Position numbers and translations under genes: made by a program. Shown here one piece after another: positions 14,537 to 22,284 of a stretch of DNA of 33,891 nt. Below the pieces are notes generated by a model. The model saw nothing but the letters and a program-made list of their open reading frames with translations. It was not told the DNA's origin and did no database searches. Source of the stretch: Candidatus Dormiibacterota bacterium (GTDB taxonomy: Bacteria; Chloroflexota; Dormibacteria; Aeolococcales; Aeolococcaceae); contig PLNE01000065.1 of the NCBI GenBank assembly GCA_003141695.1, positions 1 through 33,891 on the forward strand, given 5' to 3'. Each line of letters begins with the position of its first letter. Position 1 is the first letter of the stretch.

Positions 14537-15448
14537 TCAGTCGCCTGAGACGGGCCTCGCGTTGTGACGGGCGTCGAGGTCGCCGAACAGCTCGGCCAGG
14601 CCCTGCTCGAAAACGACCTCGGGACGCCAGCCCAGCGTCCGGGCGGCCGCAGCCGACGCGATTCGCGCCGAGGGTGGGTCGCCGTGGCGCTCCGGACCGA
14701 AGGTGACCGTGCTCCGGTAACGCTTCGCCGCCAGCTCCGCGAGACCGAGGATGGTCACACTCTCGTCGGCAACGACGTTCAGCGTGGCATCCTCGACATC
14801 GGATGCGACAGCAAGGGCCACCGCGCGCGCGATGTCGGAGGTGTGCGTGAACTGGCGCCACTGGCCTCCGCTTCCCTGCACGAGGAGAGGTTGGCCGGCC
14901 CTCGCCGCGTCCGCGAAGCGGCTGAACACCGTGTTGGGCCGCATCCCCGGTCCGTACGCCGTGCCAAGACGGAGGACGATCACGGGGAGGTTGTCGTGCT
15001 GGTGCACAGCGTTGAGGATTTGCTCCCCGGCGAGCTTCGTGGCGCCGTAGATGTGGCCGGGGCGGCAGGGGTGCTGCTCGTCGACCGGGGTCCGCGAGGG
15101 CGGCCCGTACACCTCCCACGTGGAGGCATACACGACACGGGCACCGGCCTCGGCCGCGGCGATGGCCACGTTGGTCGTGCCGACGACATTGGCCTGGGCA
15201 GCGAGCTCCGGTCGAGCGGTGGCCAGATACACATCCCCGACCCCGCCCAGGTGGACCACGGCATCCATCCCCCGCACTGCCTGCCGGATGGCACCGAGGT
15301 CGCAGAAGTCCGCCTCGATGGCCGGGAAAAGATGGTCCGGCGGCGCTTGGAGGTCGAAGCCGGTCACGTCGCAATTCGCACCGGATGCGAGGTGGCGGAC
15401 GATGTGTGGTCCCAGGAACCCGCTGCTGCCCGTCACCAGGACCCGCAC
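14537..15448 (-). CDS. NAD-dependent epimerase/dehydratase (extended SDR)
   Basis: A 303-residue cytosolic oxidoreductase of the extended short-chain dehydrogenase family. The N-terminal Rossmann motif VTGSSGFLG (residues 5-13) binds NAD(P); the catalytic Tyr134/Lys138 lie in HIYGATK, with the ASTWEVYG serine/threonine segment before it. The GTG start at 15448 is favoured because GGAGG lies 8 nt upstream and the Rossmann strand then begins at once; a longer frame from 15502 exists. It follows the sugar operon in the same direction after a 210-bp gap holding an inverted repeat, so it may be separately regulated. It could be a sugar-nucleotide epimerase or an aldose dehydrogenase; the substrate is unknown. 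Confidence 0.88.
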   Translation of the reverse strand: MRVLVTGSSGFLGPHIVRHLASGANCDVTGFDLQAPPDHLFPAIEADFCDLGAIRQAVRGMDAVVHLGGVGDVYLATARPELAAQANVVGTTNVAIAAAEAGARVVYASTWEVYGPPSRTPVDEQHPCRPGHIYGATKLAGEQILNAVHQHDNLPVIVLRLGTAYGPGMRPNTVFSRFADAARAGQPLLVQGSGGQWRQFTHTSDIARAVALAVASDVEDATLNVVADESVTILGLAELAAKRYRSTVTFGPERHGDPPSARIASAAAARTLGWRPEVVFEQGLAELFGDLDARHNARPVSGD

Positions 15449-15464
15449 GTCAGGAGCCTCCGAT

Positions 15465-15506
15465 GTGAGTGCCGGCCCGCCCCGACCGGTTGCCGCAGGC
15501 ACTCAC
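15465..15506. repeat. Inverted repeat upstream of the epimerase gene
   Basis: GTGAGTGCC (15465-15473) and its exact complement GGCACTCAC (15498-15506) are separated by 24 bp. The repeat starts 4 bp upstream of the GGAGG ribosome site of the epimerase gene. It may be an operator or a leader hairpin. Confidence 0.5.
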
Positions 15507-15658
15507 GACGATCCTGGCCGGCTCCGGGCGGTGGAGAGGCGCGGCGGCCAGCCGATGCCCGTGCGCTGCCGGCCGGCGGGGTTGCGCCGACGGGTGTTCG
15601 AGGCTCCACCCGAGTCGAGTGTACAAGGAGAAGATCGCACGCCCGCGGGCGACCGGCC

Positions 15659-16153
15659 TCACTCCCCGACGATCTGGACCCGGACGGTCCGCTCGCGGGT
15701 GCGCGAGTGGTCGAAATCCGCGAAATAGATGCGGCCGAACTCTCCCAGGGTCAGCGCCCCGTCCACCACCGGCACCGACTGAGAGCGGCCGAGCAGGACC
15801 GAGCGGAGGTGCGCGTCGGTGTTGAGCGACCATGCGGGCTCCTCGCCGCGCCCCACCCCAGCCTTGATGTGCTGCGGGCCGGGATGGTTGTACTGGCCCT
15901 CGGTCTGACAGGTCGGCGTGATCTGCTCGAGGGCGGTGACCAGGTCCTGCATGAGCAGCTCCGTACCCCAGTAGTTGACGTCGTCGGACGCCTCCTGGAT
16001 GAGGACGCTGCAGGTGGTGTGCTGCGAGAAGACGAGCAGGATGCCCTGGTGGATGCCTGACTTCGCGAGGATGGATTGGACCTCTTCTGTGACGTCCCGG
16101 AAGCTCGGCGCTCGCTGGGGTGGCAGGGTGAAGACTTCGTGGTGGACGGTCAT
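15659..16153 (-). CDS. YjbQ-family protein (UPF0047)
   Basis: A 164-residue soluble protein of the YjbQ family, a small trimeric fold for which a weak side activity (thiamine phosphate synthase) has been reported for E. coli YjbQ but whose real role is unsettled. Family features are complete: QGILLVFSQHTTCSVLIQE, the HPGPQHIKAG segment, and VPVVDGALTLGEFGRIYFADFD near the end. Its ATG overlaps the stop of the TIM-like gene (ATGA), so it is translated as part of the sugar operon. Coupling to aldolase, kinase and isomerase genes suggests a role in handling a phosphorylated or reactive sugar intermediate, which is inference. Confidence 0.9.
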   Translation of the reverse strand: MTVHHEVFTLPPQRAPSFRDVTEEVQSILAKSGIHQGILLVFSQHTTCSVLIQEASDDVNYWGTELLMQDLVTALEQITPTCQTEGQYNHPGPQHIKAGVGRGEEPAWSLNTDAHLRSVLLGRSQSVPVVDGALTLGEFGRIYFADFDHSRTRERTVRVQIVGE

Positions 16154-16872
16154 GCTGTGGCTGCTCCTTGGGTGCGAGCGTCCCAGGCCTGCCGGGTCGC
16201 CCTGATCATCGAGGTGAGCACCAGCTCGGGATCGGCGGCGGTGAAGATGGCGCTGCTCGACCCGCTCCCCTGCGCACCGGCCGCGATCACGTCGTAGACG
16301 TCCTGGGCACTGCTGATACCGGCGGCGTGGAGGACGCGGATCGCGGGATCGACACGCCAGATGGCGCGGTCGGCATCGGCGATGGAAGCCTGCGTGCTGT
16401 GCCTACCCGTGCTCGATCCGATGAGCGCGGGCTCCTCGACGATGATGGCGTCCGGTGCTAGGACGGCGATGGCCGCCGCCTGCAGTGCGTCGTCGGCGCA
16501 GACGATGGTGGCGAGGCCCACGTCTCCGGCCCGGCGGATGCAGCAGGCCAGCTCCTCGTGGGGCAACGGGCGCTCGGAGTGGTTGAGGAGCACACCAGAG
16601 GCGCCCGCTTCCACGAGCGCCTCCGGGAGCACCGAGCCGACACCCCGTCCGGGCATCAGCGAGTCCATGTGCTGGGCAAAGACGAGCACCCGCACCACCT
16701 CTCGCGCGACCGCGGGGATGTCCGTGTACTGAGGGGTCAGAATGATCTGCACGCCGTACTTCGCGCTCAGCCGGTCCGCGTACACCGCCAGGCGCACGAG
16801 ATCGCGTCCGTAGGCGTAGGCTTTGGGTCCGACCTCGAAGAAGGGTGGCTTGATCTCGACGACCGCAGGCAC
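16150..16872 (-). CDS. Short triosephosphate isomerase-family protein
   Basis: A 240-residue TIM barrel that resembles the short archaeal-type triosephosphate isomerases rather than the 250-260-residue bacterial form. The likely catalytic residues are Lys8 (EIKPPFF), His98 (LLNHSERPL) and Glu146 or Glu147 (VEEPALIGS), and the C-terminal GSGSSSAI resembles the phosphate-binding turn. The GTG start has GAGGAGA upstream, overlapping the end of the isomerase gene. It follows the sugar isomerase by 12 nt and overlaps yjbQ by 4 nt. As the host has a normal tpiA (16-801), this paralogue probably serves the operon pathway, on dihydroxyacetone phosphate or on another 3-4-carbon sugar phosphate. Confidence 0.82.
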   Translation of the reverse strand: MPAVVEIKPPFFEVGPKAYAYGRDLVRLAVYADRLSAKYGVQIILTPQYTDIPAVAREVVRVLVFAQHMDSLMPGRGVGSVLPEALVEAGASGVLLNHSERPLPHEELACCIRRAGDVGLATIVCADDALQAAAIAVLAPDAIIVEEPALIGSSTGRHSTQASIADADRAIWRVDPAIRVLHAAGISSAQDVYDVIAAGAQGSGSSSAIFTAADPELVLTSMIRATRQAWDARTQGAATA

Positions 16873-16884
16873 GCGGCTTTCTCC

Positions 16885-18273
16885 TCAGACCACGACCGCT
16901 TCGATCCCGAGCATCTTGGCGAGCTCCAGCAGCTGGGGCGTCCAGCGCCCGCGGGCCGCGCCCATGTGGTGGGGAGCACCGGCACGGAGCCAGGCATTGC
17001 ACCACGCGTCGACGGCCAGCGTGTCGTGCCGGAAGAGGGCCTGAGGTGCCGAGATGGGCCGTGCCTCCATGGGCAGCAGCTCCCCTTCGGAGATGACGAA
17101 CCGCCAGCGGTTGTCGCCCACCGTGACGATGGCCAGGTTGGTGATCGGTCCGGGCTCGTAGACGAACTCGAAACCGGCGCCGTAGCCGTGCACGCCCGTG
17201 TAGTAGATGGAGTGCTTGACCGAGACGGCTCCGGGGGTGCCGAGCGCCGGGTTGCCGTGCCCGTCGTGGGAGAACATCACGGCGTCATTGTCGAAGTCGA
17301 TGACGTAGTTCTCGAGGGTGGTCGCCTGGCCTGCCAGCTCCTGCATGGCGAGCTGGGCGATGGCGGTGGTGCAGTCGCCCTCGGGTGCCGTCGGGAAGCC
17401 TATCTCGCAGAGCCGGCCCGTTCCGTAGGAGGGGATGATGCCGACCCGGGGGTCGGAGAGCCACACCTGGTCAAAGGCGGTGAAGGCGTCGAGCTTCTGC
17501 TCACGCACGACCGACTCCAGCGCCAGCGCGAGGCGCACCGAGCGCTCGAAGGATTCCTCTTTCATGTCGACGTGGTAGCGGGCCTTCTCCGACGCGACCA
17601 ACTCGTCCACCTCTTTCTGGGGGATCTCGCCGAAGCGCACTGCGACGGCCTCGGGCTCCACCGGCCAGACCGCCGGTCCGATCGACTGGCGCAGTGCCAC
17701 GCCGTCGAACATGAGGTCGGTCATCCCCTCGAAGGGGTGGCCCGCCAGGCCCACCCTGGCGCTGCGCAGGCGGCGCCTCACCCCGGCCGCCGCGATGACA
17801 CAGCCGATCTGGTCCCGCCCGCGAGGGTCGTCGAAGCGAGAGGTGACTAGGGCGAACTCGCGGCCGGTGCGGATCAGCGCCGCGGTCAGCTCGGGCATGC
17901 CGGCCATCCCCGAGTTGAGCATGATCACGTCGAAGCCGTCCCCCTCCTTGAGACGCCCGATCTGCTGTGTGTTCCACACCAGCACCGGGGCGGTGGTGTC
18001 GAGGAAACAGCGCGCCGGGACCAGTCCCTTGGTGTAGGCGAGCTCGACGGCGACGATGATGTCGACACCCTCGGCATTGAACTGGCGTGCTGCCGCGGCG
18101 GCCTGCTCCTCATCCTCGACGAGGCCGGGGTGCACGACGGTGCCGTACTGCTCTAGCGCCTGGGCGATACCGCGCGCGGTATCGGTCGCGGCGGGGCGCA
18201 TGTGCGCCGTCTTGTTGTATGCGTCCTCGAGCAGCGCCATGGTGAGTACGCCGATCTTGGTGTTCGCGGTCAC
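16885..18273 (-). CDS. L-fucose/L-arabinose isomerase-like protein
   Basis: A 462-residue cytosolic protein resembling the arabinose/fucose isomerase superfamily, which interconverts aldoses and ketoses with Mn. The N-terminal part is a Rossmann-like substrate domain (KIGVLTMALLEDAYNK; later VDIIVAVELAYTKG and VLVWNTQQIGRL); the C-terminal region has the EGDCTTAIAQLAMQ and DNDAVMFSHDGHGNP segments expected near the active site. The GTG at 18273 is preceded by GGGAGGA at a 6-nt spacing; an upstream in-frame ATG at 18294 lies inside the kinase gene and has no ribosome site. It is 17 nt downstream of the kinase gene. The sugar cannot be assigned by eye. Confidence 0.83.
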   Translation of the reverse strand: MTANTKIGVLTMALLEDAYNKTAHMRPAATDTARGIAQALEQYGTVVHPGLVEDEEQAAAAARQFNAEGVDIIVAVELAYTKGLVPARCFLDTTAPVLVWNTQQIGRLKEGDGFDVIMLNSGMAGMPELTAALIRTGREFALVTSRFDDPRGRDQIGCVIAAAGVRRRLRSARVGLAGHPFEGMTDLMFDGVALRQSIGPAVWPVEPEAVAVRFGEIPQKEVDELVASEKARYHVDMKEESFERSVRLALALESVVREQKLDAFTAFDQVWLSDPRVGIIPSYGTGRLCEIGFPTAPEGDCTTAIAQLAMQELAGQATTLENYVIDFDNDAVMFSHDGHGNPALGTPGAVSVKHSIYYTGVHGYGAGFEFVYEPGPITNLAIVTVGDNRWRFVISEGELLPMEARPISAPQALFRHDTLAVDAWCNAWLRAGAPHHMGAARGRWTPQLLELAKMLGIEAVVV

Positions 18274-18290
18274 GTCACATCCTCCCGAAG

Positions 18291-19865
18291 TCATCGCTGA
18301 AAGGGGCCGGGTGATGGTGTTTCCTCCGACCCGAGGGGCGGCCGCTCGGCCCATCGAAATAGCGGCCGGATGGTGTCGAAGAGCTCGATGTAGCGCCGGT
18401 ACGCGGCCTCGTATGCGGGTGCCGTCGCCCGGTCCGGTTCGAATCGCGCCTCCGGGCGGAGTGCCGCCCGGCAGGCCTGGTCGAGGTCGGTGAATGCTCC
18501 GGCTGCGACCCCGGCCAGCAGGACGTCACCGCGCACCGCCGCCTCGGTCCCCTGCAGGGTGACGACGGGCAGGGCGCAGACGTCAGCCTTGATCTGGTTC
18601 CAGAGCGCGCTGCGGGCGCCACCGCCGTGGGATCGGACCTCCGCGGCGCTCGCGCCGATGCCCTGGAGCAGCTCGATGTTGCGCCGGAGCATGAAGGCGA
18701 CCGCCTCCAGGACCGCCCGGACGAAGTGCTCGCGCCCGTGGCCGAGCGTGATGCCGAAGAAGACCCCGGTCGCGGCCGGCTCGTACTCGGGGCTGAAGGC
18801 GCCGGAGAGATGCGGGAGCATGGTGAGACCCTCGGCCCCAGGGGGGACGCCGGCGGCCAGCTCGGTCAGGAGGTCGTAGGCGCTGACCCCGGCCTGTCCG
18901 GCGGCGCGGGCGACCTCAGCCTCTCCGAAGTGATCCCGGAACCAGGTCAACGCCATCCCGCCGGTCGGGCAGACCGGGCAGTAGAGGTACGACGAGGGCG
19001 CCGAGTGCACGTAGACGGGCGTCTGCCCGCTGCTGTCCCCGTCCGCCCTGTCGATCGACGCCTGCACGGTGAGGGCGCCACCGGTGCTCTCGGAGAGCAC
19101 TCCGGCCGTGATGTTGCCCACCCCGACCGCGCCCGCCGCCTGGTCCATGCCCCCGGCTACGACGCGGACCGTGGTCGGGAGCCCGAGGGCCGCGGCGGCA
19201 ACTGCCCGCAGTGATCCCACCACCGTCCCCGGCTGCACCAGTTCTCCCAGGCGGCTCGCGGAGAGGTCGATGAGATCCAGCATTGGCTGCCACCAGGTGT
19301 GCCGGACGATGTCGTAGAGGAGCGACGTCGACTGCACCCCCGCCTCGGTGACGAAGCGGCCGGTGAGCCGGTGGACGAGGAATTCCTCCACGAGGAGGAA
19401 GTGGGCGGCGTCCCGGAAGAGCACGGGATCGTGGCGCCGCCACCAGAGCAGCTTGCACGCCGTCCAGGTGGGGACGATGTTGGGCACCCCGGTGGCCGCG
19501 TACAGGGTGGCCACGTCGATCTGCGCGGCCAGCTCCGCAGCCTCATCCGTCGCACGGTTGTCCAGCCAGACGATCGCGGGTGCGAGCGCCGCGCCCGCCG
19601 CCGAGACCGGGATCACCGTCTCCCCCTGGCTGGAGACCGCGAGGGCGTCGACGTCGGAGCCCCGAGCGCCTGCCTCCGCGAGGACGCGCCGGACCCCGCT
19701 GACCAGCGAGTTCCAGTACAGCTCGGGGTCCAGCTCGACGCGGGACGGTTCGGGCGTCTGCAGCATGTACTGCAGCTCCGAGGTCGCCAGCTCCGCGCCG
19801 TCGCCGTCGAACAGGCCCACCTTGATCGAGGTGGTCCCGGCGTCGACCCCGATCAGCAGGCCCAT
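18291..19865 (-). CDS. FGGY-family sugar kinase (xylulokinase-like)
   Basis: A 524-residue cytosolic ATP-dependent carbohydrate kinase. The first FGGY domain starts with GVDAGTTSIKVGLFD (Asp8, Thr11-12) and contains VSSQGETVIPV and IVWLDNRA; the second has GGMDQAAGAVG with the probable catalytic base Asp241 and the adenosine region around HGGGARSALWNQIKADV. The most similar relatives by motif are xylulokinases and kinases for unusual ketoses. The ATG start overlaps the aldolase stop by 1 nt (TGATG). With the isomerase and aldolase genes alongside, it most likely phosphorylates a ketose at C1 ahead of aldol cleavage, which is inference. Confidence 0.93.
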   Translation of the reverse strand: MGLLIGVDAGTTSIKVGLFDGDGAELATSELQYMLQTPEPSRVELDPELYWNSLVSGVRRVLAEAGARGSDVDALAVSSQGETVIPVSAAGAALAPAIVWLDNRATDEAAELAAQIDVATLYAATGVPNIVPTWTACKLLWWRRHDPVLFRDAAHFLLVEEFLVHRLTGRFVTEAGVQSTSLLYDIVRHTWWQPMLDLIDLSASRLGELVQPGTVVGSLRAVAAAALGLPTTVRVVAGGMDQAAGAVGVGNITAGVLSESTGGALTVQASIDRADGDSSGQTPVYVHSAPSSYLYCPVCPTGGMALTWFRDHFGEAEVARAAGQAGVSAYDLLTELAAGVPPGAEGLTMLPHLSGAFSPEYEPAATGVFFGITLGHGREHFVRAVLEAVAFMLRRNIELLQGIGASAAEVRSHGGGARSALWNQIKADVCALPVVTLQGTEAAVRGDVLLAGVAAGAFTDLDQACRAALRPEARFEPDRATAPAYEAAYRRYIELFDTIRPLFRWAERPPLGSEETPSPGPFQR

Positions 19866-20695
19866 CAGCCGGCCACGGCTGCGTTGAGTCCGTGACGCTC
19901 GGCCGCCGCGTCGGCGGAGACCCCGTCCTTGACCACCGCGAGGAGCGCGGCGAGGAACTTCTGGGGGTCGCGGGCCTGGATCACGTTGCGGCCAAAGACG
20001 ACGCCGCGGGCTCCGGAGGCGACCGCCTCGGCGGCGAGCTCGAGGGCGTCGCGCTCCCGGGGGAGCTTGCGCGAGCCGAGGGCCAACACCGGGACCGGAG
20101 TCGCGGCCACGATCTCGCCGAACCGCTCGCCGGTGTGGAAGGTCTTGACCAGATCCACGCCCAGCTCGGCCACCACCCGGCAGCCGACCGCGATCTGCTC
20201 GTGGCGCTCGTCGGGGGAGAGGTCCTCGTGGCCCGCTGGGTAGACCTCGCCGACCAGGGGGACGCCGGCGGCGCGCTTCTCGCTCACTGCGCGGGCCACC
20301 ACAGCGACATTCTCGGCGTCGACCGCCTCGGAGCCGGTCTTGATCGACATTCCGACCAGGACGATGTCGGCGCCCAGGGCGACGGCCTCCGAGGCCGAGA
20401 GGACGGGGACGCTCCTGCTCTCGTGGTACTGCCACTGGGTCGCGTACTGGGTGCCCCAGTTGAGCCGGACGATCATCGCCGGTGCTCCGCGGTGGGCGAA
20501 GACGTGGCCCACGTGCGAGGCCATCCCGGGGCTCACCAGGATCGCGTCAGCAGCATCGAGACGCCCGAGCGTCGCCGCCAGGTCGTTCAGGCCGGGCACG
20601 GGACCGTTGTACAGGCCATGGTCCACCGCGACGACCACCGCGTTGCAGCCACCGTCGAACAGCCGTCCGAGCCGGATCTCCTCTCCCGTGGTCAT
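19865..20695 (-). CDS. Class I aldolase of the DhnA/LsrF/FbaB type
   Basis: A 276-residue cytosolic Schiff-base aldolase. The family signatures are AVDHGLYNGPVPGL near the N-terminus, the active-site lysine in VDLVKTFHTG, ALGSRKLP, and the phosphate-binding end ASGARGVVFGRNVIQ. Related proteins cleave fructose 1,6-bisphosphate (archaeal FbaB), act on AI-2 breakdown (LsrF), or cleave other ketose phosphates. The ATG at 20695 has GGAGG at an 8-nt spacing; a GTG 9 nt further upstream would overlap that site. It is the first gene of the minus-strand sugar operon and probably yields dihydroxyacetone phosphate plus an aldehyde. Confidence 0.9.
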   Translation of the reverse strand: MTTGEEIRLGRLFDGGCNAVVVAVDHGLYNGPVPGLNDLAATLGRLDAADAILVSPGMASHVGHVFAHRGAPAMIVRLNWGTQYATQWQYHESRSVPVLSASEAVALGADIVLVGMSIKTGSEAVDAENVAVVARAVSEKRAAGVPLVGEVYPAGHEDLSPDERHEQIAVGCRVVAELGVDLVKTFHTGERFGEIVAATPVPVLALGSRKLPRERDALELAAEAVASGARGVVFGRNVIQARDPQKFLAALLAVVKDGVSADAAAERHGLNAAVAG

Positions 20696-20710
20696 CTGAG
20701 ACACCTCCGC

Positions 20711-21030
20711 CGAATCGGGTGGCAGCGTCGAGACTCTAGGCGCCCGGCAAGCGGGCGGCGTGGAGGTCTCGCGCCTTTCTTCGTTTTCGCGACCAGTTTA
20801 CTTCGGAATCCATGTGCTTGGCGCGCCCATGACGGGGTGAACGGTAGCCGACTTGTAGCCATCTTGCAAGTTCGAATCTGGGCATCTCGGGCGCTCTAAC
20901 TTCGGATGCCCTGCGATGGTCGTCCGAAAACTAGCCGCTTGACCTTCGTGCTGCGTATGGCTAGGATTCCACCGTGGTCCGATGGCCCGAAAACCGAAAT
21001 GCCAAACCGAAGCCATATCGAAGGGCCGGC
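20711..21030. promoter_or_regulatory. Divergent control region with CGAAAAC repeats
   Basis: This 320-bp gap lies between the aldolase operon (minus) and the M24-like gene (plus) and holds no gene I can support. The octamer CCGAAAAC occurs at 20924-20931 and 20987-20994, and a related copy in the opposite sense (CGTTTTCG) at 20782-20789, set within a GAAA-rich run (minus strand CGAAAACGAAGAAAGG). GAAA/TTTC-rich direct repeats are typical of DeoR-family operators, and a DeoR gene is nearby. A short 6-bp hairpin sits at 20741-20757. No convincing -35/-10 pair was found. Confidence 0.4.
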
Positions 21031-21043
21031 GGAGGGAAGAGCC

Positions 21044-22213
21044 GTGACTGAGGACGTCCGAGGCGGGCTGGCAAGGGCGCCCGTCCCGCATCCGCTGGAC
21101 GCGGCCCGCTCGTCGGAGGTGACGGCGAAGCTCGACCGGGTGCGCACCTGGCTGGACGGCTCCCCTTATACGGCCGCCCTCTTCACCAGCCAGGCGGGGG
21201 TCGCCTGGGTCACCGCCGGGCTGGACGACCACGTCAGCCGCAACGAGGAGCCCGGGCTGGTCTGGGCGCTGGTGGACCAGGAAGGGGCCCACCTCGTCAC
21301 CAACAACGTGGAGGAGCCCCGGCTGATCGCCGAGGGCGGCCTCACCGGGCTCGGCTTTGAGCTGCATGTGACGCCCTGGTACCAGCCGGAGGGCCTCGCC
21401 GGCGTCTGCGACGATCTCGCGGCGCGGGGGCGCCTGGCCAACGACGGCAACGGCCCCGGCACCGCGCTCGCCGGCGATCTCGGAGCCCTGCGGCTCCCCC
21501 TGACCCCCAACGAGGGCGACCGGCTCGCGGCTCTCGGCCCGGAGTGCGCGCTCGCTCTGGAGGGTGCGCTGCGTGAGTGGGTGCCGTCAGAGCGCGAATG
21601 CGACCTCGCCGCGCGCATCGCCGCCGCTCTCGAGGAGCGCCGCATCCTGGCCTCCCTCATCCTGGTCGGCGGGGCCGAGCGGCGGCGCAGGTTCCGCCAC
21701 CCGATCCCGAGCCAGGCCGTCACCGGCGGCGACGCGCTCGCCGTCATCGTGGGCATGCGCGGCGGACTCAACATCTCGTGCTCGCGGAGCGTCTCCGCCG
21801 GCGCCCCCGCGGCCGACCTCGAGGCGAGGCACCAGGCGGTCTGCAGCGTGGATGCGGCGATGATCGCGGCCACCCGCCCGGGAAGGACGTGGGAGAGCGT
21901 GCTCGACGCCGCCAAGGTGGCCTACGCCGCGGCAGGCTTCCCTGGAGAGTGGCGCGCCCATCTCCAGGGTGGACCGGTCGGCTACCTCTCGCGCGAGTTC
22001 GACGTGATCCCCGGTACCGCCGCGGCGGCGACCGAGATCACCCTCGGCGCCGGTTTCGCCTGGAACCCGACGGTGCAGGGTGCCAAGTCCGAGGACACCT
22101 TCCTCGTCACCGCCGCCGGAGCGCGGTCCGTCTCCAACACCGAAGGCTGGCCGTCGCTCGTCCTCGACACCGCGTCGGGGCCGATCGCGCGACCGGCGAT
22201 CCTCCAGCGCTAG
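21044..22213 (+). CDS. M24 (creatinase/aminopeptidase P) family protein lacking metal ligands
   Basis: A 389-residue protein with the two-domain plan of Xaa-Pro aminopeptidases: an N-terminal creatinase-like domain (about 25-165) and a pita-bread domain (about 170-380). Canonical M24 enzymes bind two metals through Asp, Asp, His, Glu, Glu. Here the first Asp site reads VIVGM, the second ISCSRS, the first Glu site AWNPTVQG, and only SEDTFLV keeps the last Glu; the His region reads HLQGGPVGY. It is therefore unlikely to be an ordinary metallopeptidase. GGAGGG 7 nt before the GTG at 21044 supports the start. It is divergent from the sugar operon and 71 bp upstream of a permease gene. Confidence 0.8.
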   Translation: MTEDVRGGLARAPVPHPLDAARSSEVTAKLDRVRTWLDGSPYTAALFTSQAGVAWVTAGLDDHVSRNEEPGLVWALVDQEGAHLVTNNVEEPRLIAEGGLTGLGFELHVTPWYQPEGLAGVCDDLAARGRLANDGNGPGTALAGDLGALRLPLTPNEGDRLAALGPECALALEGALREWVPSERECDLAARIAAALEERRILASLILVGGAERRRRFRHPIPSQAVTGGDALAVIVGMRGGLNISCSRSVSAGAPAADLEARHQAVCSVDAAMIAATRPGRTWESVLDAAKVAYAAAGFPGEWRAHLQGGPVGYLSREFDVIPGTAAAATEITLGAGFAWNPTVQGAKSEDTFLVTAAGARSVSNTEGWPSLVLDTASGPIARPAILQR

Positions 22214-22284
22214 GGAACAGAAGGGGCATCGGCAGCAGCCATGAAGATAAGAGACCAGGCACAGAGAAGAGAGGTAGTAAGAGC

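Noticed and set aside
18274-18354. Longer N-terminus for the isomerase-like protein
   Set aside because: It lies within the kinase gene, and the GTG at 18273 has an ideal ribosome site.
20866-20912. tRNA-like T-loop (GTTCGAATC) in the aldolase/M24 intergenic region
   Set aside because: Only three of five T-stem pairs form and no matching acceptor or anticodon stem can be found; a decayed tRNA cannot be excluded but is not supported.
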